Origin: Limobrevibacterium gyesilva
GTDB taxonomy: Bacteria; Pseudomonadota; Alphaproteobacteria; Acetobacterales; Acetobacteraceae
Reading direction: 5' to 3'
Length of the DNA stretch: 64,000 bases
NCBI RefSeq assembly: GCF_025989185.1
Contig: NZ_JAPDNT010000001.1
Span: 620,001 to 684,000, forward strand
In this document: positions 45,313-53,356 of the stretch, piece after piece
Numbering within the stretch: position 1 is the first letter of the stretch
How the letters are laid out: each line of letters opens with the position of its first letter
Notes under the pieces: model-generated
Seen by the model: the letters and a program-made list of their open reading frames with translations, nothing else
The model's database searches: none
Told to the model about the DNA's origin: nothing
Made by a program: the position numbers and the translations under genes

Positions 45313-45351
45313 CACGCGTTCGCGCCATCGCCGGCATAGGCGCGCGTGATG
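45310..45351. promoter_or_regulatory. Symmetrical divergent start region
   Basis: The two divergent genes begin in mirror image: CGCGTGATG occurs at 43-51 past 45300 on the plus strand and as CATCACGCG at 45310-45318 for the minus strand. Both read GTG-ATG-GC. Only 24 bases separate the inverted 9-mers and no Shine-Dalgarno is visible for either. A central CATAGG (45335-45340) could serve as a -10-like element on either strand. Leaderless transcripts are possible. Confidence 0.5.
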
Positions 45352-47136
45352 GCCGCCCGCGCAGGCTCCGGCGAGGCGACCCGCGGCAGGCGCCGGCTCG
45401 CGGCGGTCGCGTTCGCCGATATCGTCGGCTACTCGATCCTGATGGCGACGGACGAGAAGCGGACGCACGCCGCCTGGATGAAGATCCTCAAGGATGTCAT
45501 CCGGCCGAAGGCGCAGCGGCATCACGGAATCGTGGTGAAATTGACCGGAGATGGCATCCTCGCCGAATTCGCAAGCGCGCTCGACGCGGTCGAATGGGCG
45601 CAGGATGTGCAAAGATCCGTGAACGCGGTCCCCGATGATGCGGCAGACGACGCGCCGCCGATCGCGCTGCGCATCGCCGTCCATGTCGGCGACATCGTGA
45701 GCGATCACGGCGACATCTATGGCGACGGCGTCAATGTCGCCGCACGGCTGCAGGAGTTCGCCAAGCCGGGCGGCATCGTGCTGTCCGAGGCGGTGTACGA
45801 CCTGGTGCGCGGAACCGCCGGCGCCGGCGCCCGCGATCTCGGCTATCAGTATCTGAAGAATTTCGAAAAGCCGGTGCGGGCCTACGCGCTCGGCGCCGAC
45901 GTTCCGGCGGCCGCCCATCCGGTCGGCGCCCGGCAAGGGCCGCTGCCGTCGATCGCGGTGCTGCCGCTGCAGAATCTCGGCGGCGATCCCGCCGACGCCT
46001 ATTTCGCCGAAGGCATTGTCGAGGACATCGTTGTCTCGCTGGCGGGTCTTGGCGAGCTGCTGGTCATTTCGCGCGCATCGACGCTGACCTACCAGGGGCG
46101 ACAGCCCGATCCGCGCGAGGCCGGGCGCGCGCTGGGTGTTCGCTACGTGCTGATGGGCAGCGTCCGCCGGTCGCCGCGCCTGATCCGCGTATCCGTGCAG
46201 CTCTGCGATGCCACCAGCGGCGCCAGCCTGTGGGGCGAGACAACCGAGGTGCCGCCTGGCGAATTGTTCGATGTCCAGGACCGGATCGTCTGGAAGATCG
46301 TGGCCGGCATCGCGCCGAACGTGCGCGCGGCGGAGTTGCGCGCGGCGCTGCGCAAGCGGCCGGAAAGCTTCACCGCCTATGACTACACCCTGCGCGGATT
46401 GCACGTCCTCAACAGCCTGGACCACGCCACCTTTCCGCAGGCGCGCGTGTTCCTGACAAAGGCGATGGCCGAAGACCAGTATTTCGCCATGCCCTTCGCG
46501 TGGCTCGCCTGGTGGCACCTTCTGCTTGTCGGGCAAGGCTGGTCGGACCATCCGGATGACGACATCGCCCAGGCCGGCGCGATGGCGGCGCGCGCGATCG
46601 AGCTGGACCGGCAGAACGCGCTCGCACTGGCGATTTACGGACACGTGAAGTCGTTTCTGTTTCATGATTGCGATATCGCCATGATATATCTCGACCAGGC
46701 ATTGTCGGCCTGCCCGAACAGTTCGCTGGCGTGGCTTCTGTCGAGCGTCACGCAGGCCTATCTCGGCCATGGCGAGGAAGCGGTGCGGCGGGCCGAGCAC
46801 GGCCTGCGGCTGTCGCCGTTCGACCAGTCGCTTTTCCTGACGCACAACATCCTGTGCATCGCGCATTACGTGAACGGCGCCTATGAGGAGGCAGTCAAGT
46901 GGGGGCGGCTGTCGCAGCGGGAGAACCCGGCGTTCACCGCAAATCTCCGCATCCTCATTGCATCCCTGGTGGCTGCCGGGCGGCTCGACGAAGCGCGCGA
47001 TGTGGCGACGGATCTGATGAAGCTCGAACCGGACTTTCGCATCGGCGAATGGGAGAAGACCCGACATCCGTTTCGTCATCCGCACATCCGGGCGCAGCAC
47101 GTCGAGCGGCTGCGCCGGGCGGGGCTGCCGCAATAG
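45349..47136 (+). CDS. Class III adenylate/guanylate cyclase with TolB-like and TPR domains
   Basis: A 595-residue signalling protein. The cyclase domain (residues about 17-185) keeps both metal Asp residues, in AVAFADIVGYS and VKLTGDGILAEF, and the transition-state Asn/Arg in DGVNVAARLQE. It is followed by a FlgO/TolB-like segment opening SIAVLPLQNLGGDPADAYFA (about 203-320), and C-terminal TPR-like helices. This three-part layout is frequent in alpha- and other proteobacteria. No membrane helix is evident. The start is GTG (45346) or ATG (45349). The product would be cAMP or cGMP; a Crp-family gene lies 1.5 kb away. Confidence 0.87.
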   Translation: MAARAGSGEATRGRRRLAAVAFADIVGYSILMATDEKRTHAAWMKILKDVIRPKAQRHHGIVVKLTGDGILAEFASALDAVEWAQDVQRSVNAVPDDAADDAPPIALRIAVHVGDIVSDHGDIYGDGVNVAARLQEFAKPGGIVLSEAVYDLVRGTAGAGARDLGYQYLKNFEKPVRAYALGADVPAAAHPVGARQGPLPSIAVLPLQNLGGDPADAYFAEGIVEDIVVSLAGLGELLVISRASTLTYQGRQPDPREAGRALGVRYVLMGSVRRSPRLIRVSVQLCDATSGASLWGETTEVPPGELFDVQDRIVWKIVAGIAPNVRAAELRAALRKRPESFTAYDYTLRGLHVLNSLDHATFPQARVFLTKAMAEDQYFAMPFAWLAWWHLLLVGQGWSDHPDDDIAQAGAMAARAIELDRQNALALAIYGHVKSFLFHDCDIAMIYLDQALSACPNSSLAWLLSSVTQAYLGHGEEAVRRAEHGLRLSPFDQSLFLTHNILCIAHYVNGAYEEAVKWGRLSQRENPAFTANLRILIASLVAAGRLDEARDVATDLMKLEPDFRIGEWEKTRHPFRHPHIRAQHVERLRRAGLPQ

Positions 47137-47191
47137 GGCACGGCGGCGGCGCCGCAGTCGCCGGAACCGCAACAATGCAAGGAGGCACGCC

Positions 47192-48202
47192 ATGGGGATC
47201 GGTTCGGCAGGCACCGGCGGGACGGGCGGAACCGGCGGCACCGGGGGCACCGGGGGCACTGGCGGCGCGGACGCCAGCGCCGGCGTCATCCTGACAGGCG
47301 GGCCGCTGAAGCGGCCCATCGGCACCTCGCCGGCGCTGGCCAAGGTCGGAACCGAGCCGCTCTGGCGTGGCAACGACTGGCCGCCGTCCGATGTGGGGCC
47401 GGATCCCGCAGACTTTGCGGGGGACTGGCGCAATGCCGACCCGCCGGCCACCAGCAATCCGAAGCGCAATTTCCTGAACAGCCCGTGGACCGCCTACTAC
47501 TACGCGATCGCCGTGCTGGCCGAGTTCGCGCGGACGCAGAACTGGAGCGCGATCGTCCTGAACCTGAATCCGATTCCGAATGCCGCGGGCGTCGCAGGCG
47601 AACTCGACGAGCTTGTGGCGCTCATCGAATATCGTGAAGGCGTGATGAACGAGGCGCTGGCGCAGAACGACACCATGCATGGCTATTTCGGCGGCGTGCT
47701 CAGCTACACGGAGCAATCGCATCCCTACACGCAAGGGCTGGCGAAGGTCGCGGAAGTGGTGGGGCTGTTCATGGCCATGCGCCACAAGGCACTGTTCAAC
47801 CGGCCGCGCCCGTCACGCCTGTCACCCAAGCTGATGCCGCCGATCGAGGTGCCGGGGCACGCGTCCTACCCGAGCGGGCATTCGACGCAGAGCCATTTGA
47901 TCGCGATGTGTCTTGCCCAGGTGATGCCGCAGGCGGCATGGGAGGCGATTGACCCGGCGACAGCGAATCCGATCCTGGATACGGACGGGCTGCCGACCGG
48001 CCCGCTGTTCCGGTTGGCGGAACGAATCGCACGCAACCGCGAAGTGCTGGGCCTGCATTATCCATCCGACAGCGCGGCGGGCCGGGAACTGGCCATGAAG
48101 ACGTTCCCGTTGCTGATGAACGGTGCAACCGGAACCTTCGCCATGATCAAAGCCAACATAGGCTTCGACTTCATCGCCGCAGCCCAGGACGAATGGACCT
48201 GA
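47192..48202 (+). CDS. PAP2 / vanadium-haloperoxidase-fold protein
   Basis: A 336-residue protein with the three PAP2 motifs: KALFNRPRP (Lys-x6-Arg-Pro), YPSGHSTQSH (PSGH) and RNREVLGLHYPSD (Arg-x5-His-x3-Asp). The spacing and leaderless N terminus recall vanadium-dependent chloroperoxidase-like and soluble acid-phosphatase members more than membrane lipid phosphatases, as no transmembrane helices surround the motifs. The N terminus is a (Thr-Gly-Gly)6 run at residues 8-25. AAGGAGG lies 8 bases before the ATG. It follows the cyclase gene by 55 bases in the same direction. Activity could be haloperoxidase or phosphatase. Confidence 0.85.
   Translation: MGIGSAGTGGTGGTGGTGGTGGTGGADASAGVILTGGPLKRPIGTSPALAKVGTEPLWRGNDWPPSDVGPDPADFAGDWRNADPPATSNPKRNFLNSPWTAYYYAIAVLAEFARTQNWSAIVLNLNPIPNAAGVAGELDELVALIEYREGVMNEALAQNDTMHGYFGGVLSYTEQSHPYTQGLAKVAEVVGLFMAMRHKALFNRPRPSRLSPKLMPPIEVPGHASYPSGHSTQSHLIAMCLAQVMPQAAWEAIDPATANPILDTDGLPTGPLFRLAERIARNREVLGLHYPSDSAAGRELAMKTFPLLMNGATGTFAMIKANIGFDFIAAAQDEWT
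47213..47266 (+). repeat. In-frame (ACC/ACG/ACT-GGC-GGN) minisatellite
   Basis: Six tandem 9-bp units encode Thr-Gly-Gly at residues 8-25 of the PAP2 protein. The run varies only at wobble positions. It looks slippage-prone, so the number of units may vary between strains. Confidence 0.75.
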
Positions 48203-48214
48203 CCGACGCGCCGC

Positions 48215-49246
48215 TTACGGGCGGAGGATCACTTTCGAGGCGGCGCGCTGGCGGGCGAGTTCGAAACCTTCCAGACCGCGGTCCAGCGGCAGGCGGTGCG
48301 TGATCATCGGCCGGTATGCCTCCGGATCGCGGGCCATCAGCGCCAGCACCCGGTCCCAGGTGGCGCGCGCGCTGCCGTGGCTGGCACGAAGCTGGTGGCG
48401 CATGCGGACGAAATCGGTCAGCGGCAGGCTCAGCGGCCCCGGATGGATGCCAGCCACCACCAGCACGCCGCCGCGCTTCAGCACCGACAGGCCCTCGTTG
48501 ACGCTGGGCGGGGATCCTGTCGCCTCCAGCACCACATCGACCGGGCGGCCCTTGGTGGCGGCCAGCACCAGGTCCTTGAGCGGCGCCGCGGCGACGTCGA
48601 GCAGCTCGGCGAAGCCGAGCCGGCGCAGCACGTCGAAGCGGGGGATGTCCGCGCGGCCGGCGACCAGCACGCGGCTGGCGCCGGCCGCGCGGGCCATCAA
48701 CGCGATGCCCTGGCCGATGGTGCCGGGGCCAAGCACCAGCACCGTATCGCCCAGGGTGACGCCGGCCGTCAGGACCGCCTCCGCACCGACGCCCAGCGGT
48801 TCGGTCAGCGCGGCGAGGTCGGTGTCCACGCCGTCCGGCAAGGGCAGGCAGCAGGCGGCGGGCAGGTTCACGCGGGCCGCGAAGCCGCCATCGGCAGTGA
48901 GCCCATGGACGGCCTTGCGCTCGCAGTTGCGGGCGTCGTCGCGCCGGCAGGCGGGGCAAACGCCGCAGGCGGCCGACGGCATGACCGCGACCTTGGTGCC
49001 CTCGACCAGCATGGCGCCCGGCCCGGCGGCCAGGATCCTTCCGGCGAATTCGTGGCCCATGGTCAACGGCAGATGCGCAACCATGAAGCCGTAGCCGTCG
49101 GTCCACTCATAGGCATGCACGTCGGAGCCGCAGATGCCCGCCGCCTCGACCTGCACGACCACCTGCCCAGGCCCTGGCGGCAACGGCTCCGGGGCTTCGA
49201 CCAGCTCCAGCCCGAAGCCCGGCTTCGTCTTGCGCAGGGCCAGCAT
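48215..49246 (-). CDS. Zinc-dependent alcohol/sorbitol-type dehydrogenase
   Basis: A 343-residue medium-chain dehydrogenase. The catalytic zinc region is EAAGICGSDVHAYEW and GHEFAGRIL. The structural-zinc cysteines are in CGVCPACRRDDARNC. The NAD-binding loop is VLVLGPGTIGQGIALMARAAG. Substrates in this class include polyols, threonine and 2,3-butanediol; the sequence does not fix which. It starts two bases after the stop of a ThDP enzyme, so the two are coupled. Confidence 0.88.
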   Translation of the reverse strand: MLALRKTKPGFGLELVEAPEPLPPGPGQVVVQVEAAGICGSDVHAYEWTDGYGFMVAHLPLTMGHEFAGRILAAGPGAMLVEGTKVAVMPSAACGVCPACRRDDARNCERKAVHGLTADGGFAARVNLPAACCLPLPDGVDTDLAALTEPLGVGAEAVLTAGVTLGDTVLVLGPGTIGQGIALMARAAGASRVLVAGRADIPRFDVLRRLGFAELLDVAAAPLKDLVLAATKGRPVDVVLEATGSPPSVNEGLSVLKRGGVLVVAGIHPGPLSLPLTDFVRMRHQLRASHGSARATWDRVLALMARDPEAYRPMITHRLPLDRGLEGFELARQRAASKVILRP

Positions 49247-49247
49247 G

Positions 49248-50984
49248 TCAGAACGGTTCCGGGAAGCGGCCGGCGAAGACGGTGATCGGCGGCTTCGCGT
49301 CCGGGTCGGTGATGACGTCGATCAGCGCGGGCGCGTTCAACGCCAACGCCGCATCGAGCGCGGCCGCCACGTCCTCGCCCCGCCGCACCTGCACGCCATG
49401 CACGCCGCAGGCCCGGGCGATGGCGGCATGGTCCACGTCGGTGAAATCGCAGGCGATGGTGTGCTCGCCGAACTTCGCGTCCTCGGCGTGCTTCTGGTAG
49501 CCGAGGATGGTGTTGTTCAGCACGATCTGCACGACGGGCAAGGCAAGCCGGCGCAGGGTCTCCAGCTCCGCCCAGGTATGGGCGAAGCCGCCGTCGCCGG
49601 CGACGCACACCACGCGGCGGTCGGGCGCGGCCAGCTTCGCGCCGATCGCGAGCGGCAGGCCCCAGCCAAGACCGGCCAGGCCGCGCGGGGTGAGGAAGCG
49701 GGCGCCGGCACGCCGTGCGGTCAGGTAGTTGCCGATCCAGATGGACGAATAGCTGGCATCGGCCACCACGATGTCATCCGGCTGCAGGCGGCGGTCGAGC
49801 TCGGCCATGACGCGCTCGGGGCGCACCGGGCCGCCGTCGCGGGTGCTGACATTGGCGACCAGCTTGCGCCAGGCGGCGAGGCCGGCCGCAATCTCGCGCG
49901 CCAGCGCCGGGCGGGCGGCCGCACGGGCGGACAGGTCCTGCGCGGCCATGGCAGAGTTCAGGGCAGCCAGCGTCACCTTGGCATCGCCCACCAGCCGCTC
50001 CGCCTCGTAGTTCCGGCCGACCTCCATGGAATCCATGTCGAGATGGATGAAGCGCGCATCGCCGGGGAACAGCTTCCAGCTGTCGGTGCCGTTCTGGTTG
50101 GTGCGGTTGCCGATCAGCAGCACGACGTCGGCGCGGTCCACCATCGGCTTCAGGGCGTGGGTGCGGCTGCCCGGGCCCATGAAATAGCCGACGATCCCAA
50201 GGCTCAACGGGTGGGTCTCATCCACCGCGCCCTTGCCCATGACCGTGGTGGCGACCGGCAGATGGGCGGCCTCCTGCAAGGCCGCGAGCTGCGCGGCCGC
50301 GCCGGACAGGTGCACGCCGCCGCCGGCGACCACCAGCGGATGCTTCGCCTGCGCCAGCATCGCGGCGGCGCGCGCAACCGCCGCGGGATCGGCGACAATG
50401 CGGTCGAGCGGATAGAAGCCAAGGCGGGCGCGGCGCGGCGAGGGCGGCGGGGCGGCCTCATCGAGCAGGTCGACAGGCACCAGCAGCACGGCGGGACCGG
50501 GCCGGCCGGAGGCGGCCGCGGTGAAGGCCATGTCCACGTAGTCTTCCAGCCGGCTGGCGCGGTCGATGCGGCGGACCCATTTGGCCACCGGCTCGAACAT
50601 CCGGATGTGGTCCAGCTCCTGGAAGGCGTTGCGGTCGGTGGTGTCGCGGGTGACTTCCTGCACCAACGCGACGATGGGGACGGACACCTTCAGCGCCTCC
50701 GCCAGCGGCGGCACCAGCAGCGTGGCGGCCGGCCCGTTCTGCGCGGTGACGACGCCGACGCGGCCGGAAATGCGGGCATAGCCGTCGGCCATGGCGCCGC
50801 CGGAATTCTCCTGGCGATACACCGCCTGGCTGATGCCGACATGCGGGGCGGCGAGGTGGAAGGCGGAGGGCAGGCTCTGCCCGAAGGCGATGGTCACGCC
50901 ATGGCGGGCGAAGGCTTCCGCCAGCCGCATGGCGACGCTGGCGTTCACGCCGGAGCCGGCGGCTGCGGAGGGGATGTCGGGCAC
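49248..50984 (-). CDS. Thiamine-diphosphate enzyme, acetolactate synthase-like
   Basis: A 578-residue ThDP enzyme. The activating Glu is in AVYRQENSGGAMADGYAR. The ThDP motif runs from GDGGFAHTWAELETLR to VLNNTILGYQ. The FAD-like middle domain is weak. The start is GTG at 50984, with GAGGA 9 bases upstream; the longer open frame to 51677 overlaps the EamA gene antisense. The family includes acetolactate synthases, benzoylformate decarboxylase and oxalyl-CoA decarboxylase. Pairing with an alcohol dehydrogenase suggests a decarboxylation or carboligation followed by a reduction. No regulatory subunit gene lies next to it. Confidence 0.83.
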   Translation of the reverse strand: MPDIPSAAAGSGVNASVAMRLAEAFARHGVTIAFGQSLPSAFHLAAPHVGISQAVYRQENSGGAMADGYARISGRVGVVTAQNGPAATLLVPPLAEALKVSVPIVALVQEVTRDTTDRNAFQELDHIRMFEPVAKWVRRIDRASRLEDYVDMAFTAAASGRPGPAVLLVPVDLLDEAAPPPSPRRARLGFYPLDRIVADPAAVARAAAMLAQAKHPLVVAGGGVHLSGAAAQLAALQEAAHLPVATTVMGKGAVDETHPLSLGIVGYFMGPGSRTHALKPMVDRADVVLLIGNRTNQNGTDSWKLFPGDARFIHLDMDSMEVGRNYEAERLVGDAKVTLAALNSAMAAQDLSARAAARPALAREIAAGLAAWRKLVANVSTRDGGPVRPERVMAELDRRLQPDDIVVADASYSSIWIGNYLTARRAGARFLTPRGLAGLGWGLPLAIGAKLAAPDRRVVCVAGDGGFAHTWAELETLRRLALPVVQIVLNNTILGYQKHAEDAKFGEHTIACDFTDVDHAAIARACGVHGVQVRRGEDVAAALDAALALNAPALIDVITDPDAKPPITVFAGRFPEPF

Positions 50985-51171
50985 GGGACGTTTCCTCGGG
51001 CTTGTTTGCCGGCGACTATAGCAGGGGCCGGTTCCCAACAAATCGCCCACGCGACGCAGGCAGTCCGCGCAATGCAGCCCCTCGGCAGTGGCCGCAACAT
51101 CCGGGGGGCGCGCGCCGCGGGCCGGCCCTATGGTCCCGCCCGACGCCACCATCCCAGGATCGGACCACACC

Positions 51172-52131
51172 ATGAGGCCGCAACAGGCTCCCGCGATGGG
51201 CGGAAGCGAATGGGCGATGCTGCTCGCACTGTCGCTGCTATGGGGCGGGTCGTTCTTCTTCTTCAAGGTGCTGGTGAACGAGCTGCCGCCGTTCACCGTG
51301 GTGCTGGGGCGCGTCGGGTTCGCGGCCCTGGCGCTCAACCTGTTCCTGCTGCTGCGCCGGGACCCGATGGTGCGCTCGCTGCCCTGGGGGGCCTTCGCCG
51401 TCATGGGGCTGCTCAACAACATCATCCCGTTCAGCCTGATCGTCTGGGGCGAGATCCACATCTCCAGCGGCCTCGCCTCGATCCTGAATGCGACGACGCC
51501 GATCTTCGGCGTGCTGGTGGCGCATGTGCTGACGCAGAACGAGCGGCTGACCTGGCCGCGCGGGGTCGGCGTGCTGTGCGGCTTCCTCGGCGTCGCGGTG
51601 CTGATCGGCCCGGCGGCGCTGGCCGGCCTGGGTGCCGGCGACGTGGCCGGCGAGGCCGCCTGCCTGCTCGCCGCCATCTCCTACGCCTTCGCCGGCATCT
51701 ATGGCCGCCGGTTCAAGGGCATTCCGCCGCTGAAGGTCGCGACCGGCCAGATCACCGCCAGCACCATCCTGCTGCTGCCGGTGGCCGCGCTCACCGACCG
51801 GTTCTGGACCCTGCCGATGCCGAGCCCCGCCGCCTGGGCATCCTTCGCCGCGATCGCGCTGCTGTGCACGGCCATGGCCTACATGCTGTATTTCCGCATC
51901 CTGGCAACCGCAGGGGCGACCAACCTGCTGCTGGTGACGTTCCTGCTGCCGATCAGCGCGCTGCTGCTGGGCAGCATGTTCCTGGGCGAGCATATCGCCC
52001 CACGCGCCTTCGCCGGCATGGCCCTGATCGGCCTCGGACTGGCGGCGATCGACGGGCGGCTGCTGCGGTTTTCGGGGATGTGGGCAAGGACCAGGGCTCT
52101 GCCGTCGTCGCGCAAGCGGCGCGCCGGATAG
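51172..52131 (+). CDS. EamA/DMT-family transporter with repeat-derived C terminus
   Basis: A 319-residue inner-membrane protein with about ten helices in two EamA halves. WAMLLALSLLWGGSFFFFKV opens the first. VWGEIHISSGLASILNATTP is the typical middle of the family. The second half starts near AGEAACLLAAISYAFAGIYG. The last ~13 residues (from about TRALPSSRKRRAG) and the stop codon lie in dispersed repeat copy D. Start candidates are ATGs at 51130, 51172 and 51196. The substrate is unknown; family members export amino acids and metabolites. Confidence 0.82.
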   Translation: MRPQQAPAMGGSEWAMLLALSLLWGGSFFFFKVLVNELPPFTVVLGRVGFAALALNLFLLLRRDPMVRSLPWGAFAVMGLLNNIIPFSLIVWGEIHISSGLASILNATTPIFGVLVAHVLTQNERLTWPRGVGVLCGFLGVAVLIGPAALAGLGAGDVAGEAACLLAAISYAFAGIYGRRFKGIPPLKVATGQITASTILLLPVAALTDRFWTLPMPSPAAWASFAAIALLCTAMAYMLYFRILATAGATNLLLVTFLLPISALLLGSMFLGEHIAPRAFAGMALIGLGLAAIDGRLLRFSGMWARTRALPSSRKRRAG

Positions 52132-52247
52132 CCCCGCCAAAGGCCGTAGGCCTTTGGAAACCCGTTACTCTCTTGGCTCCGCGCATCGCGCGAAGGCGCG
52201 CGACGGACTTGACTGGGGTCGAGGGGCAAAGCCCCTCGCCTTCATGT
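52085..52247. repeat. Dispersed intergenic palindromic repeat, copy D
   Basis: Bases 52093-52177 nearly match copy C (26691-26774). It contains CCAAAGGCC/GGCCTTTGG, and at the right end CGAGGGGC-AAA-GCCCCTCG (52220-52238), a strong terminator-like palindrome next to the stop of the minus-strand BMP gene. The left end overlaps the end of the EamA gene and supplies its stop codon. Confidence 0.78.
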
Positions 52248-52266
52248 CCCTTCGCCCGGACCCGTC

Positions 52267-53337
52267 TCAGATCTTGCCCTGCACGCCCTCGACGAACCAC
52301 TTCATCTCCGCGATCTCCTTGTCGGACATCGCGGCCCCCGCGGCGACCTTTGGCTTGCCGGACTGGTCCATGATCGGGCCCTGGAACGGCTTGAGGCTGC
52401 CGTCGGCGATCTGTGCGATCTTCGCCGCCGCCTCCTGGCGCACCGCGTCGGGCACGGCGGCGTTGTAGGGCGCGAGCTTCACCATCCCGTCCTTGAAACC
52501 GCCCCAGGTGTCGCCGCTGGTCCAGGTGCCGGCCATGGCGGCCTTCACGCGGCCCACATAATAATCGCCCCAGACATGGGTCACCGCGGTCAGGCAGGTC
52601 TTCGGGCCGTATTTCGCCATGTCGGAGTTGTAGGCGACGGTGAACACGCCCTTCTCCTCGCCGACCTGGGCGATGGCGGTGGAATCGGTGTGATGGGTGA
52701 TGACGTCGGCACCCTGGGCGATCAGGACATCGGCCGCCGCCCGCTCCTTGCCGGGATCGAACCAGGAGCTGGTCCAGACGACCTTCACCTGCGCCTTCGG
52801 GTTCACCGAGCGGGCGCCGAGCGTGAAGGCGTTGATGCCCTGCACCACTTCGGGGATCGGGAAGGCGGCGACATCGCCCATGATGCCGGTCTTGCTCATG
52901 CGCGCGGCGATCATGCCGGCGACGTAGCGGCCTTCGTAGAATCGGGCGGAATAGGTGGCGACGTTGGCGGCGCGCTTGTAGCCGGTGGCATGCTCGAAGC
53001 GGATCTTCGGGAACTGCTGGGCCACCTTCAGCGTCGGGTTCATGTAGCCGAACGAGGTGGCGAAGATCAGCTCGTTGCCGTCGCTGGCGAGCTTGCGAAT
53101 GACCCGCTCGGCGTCGGCCCCTTCCTCGACGTTCTCGACATAGACGGTCTTCACCGCGGACCCCAGGGCGGCGTCCACCGCGCGGCGGCCGAGCTCGTGC
53201 TGGAACGACCAGCCGGCGTCGCCGATCGGCGAGACATAGACGAAGCCCACCTTCATCGGGCCGGCCGCGGCCGCGGTGCGGGCAGCCAGTCCGGCGGCGG
53301 GGGGGGCGAGCAGGAGGGTGCGGCGTGACAGCAACAT
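52267..53337 (-). CDS. BMP-family ABC transporter substrate-binding protein
   Basis: A 356-residue periplasmic protein of the BMP/PnrA (Med) family that usually binds purine nucleosides. The leader has SRRTLLL and an Ala-rich hydrophobic stretch (possible Tat). The mature start KVGFVYVSPIGDAGWSFQHELG is diagnostic, and ARFYEGRYVAGMIAARMS follows. I chose the ATG at 53337 with AAGGGGA upstream; a TTG two codons earlier is the alternative. It heads the importer operon, followed by two permeases and an ATPase. Confidence 0.88.
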   Translation of the reverse strand: MLLSRRTLLLAPPAAGLAARTAAAAGPMKVGFVYVSPIGDAGWSFQHELGRRAVDAALGSAVKTVYVENVEEGADAERVIRKLASDGNELIFATSFGYMNPTLKVAQQFPKIRFEHATGYKRAANVATYSARFYEGRYVAGMIAARMSKTGIMGDVAAFPIPEVVQGINAFTLGARSVNPKAQVKVVWTSSWFDPGKERAAADVLIAQGADVITHHTDSTAIAQVGEEKGVFTVAYNSDMAKYGPKTCLTAVTHVWGDYYVGRVKAAMAGTWTSGDTWGGFKDGMVKLAPYNAAVPDAVRQEAAAKIAQIADGSLKPFQGPIMDQSGKPKVAAGAAMSDKEIAEMKWFVEGVQGKI

Positions 53338-53356
53338 GGGCAATGTCCCCTTGGAA

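Noticed and set aside
45313-47469. A 1215-codon minus-strand reading frame that continues upstream of the S8 protease.
   Set aside because: The part beyond 45312 is exactly antisense to the cyclase and PAP2 genes, has Arg/Pro/His-rich composition and no domain; it is a high-GC shadow.
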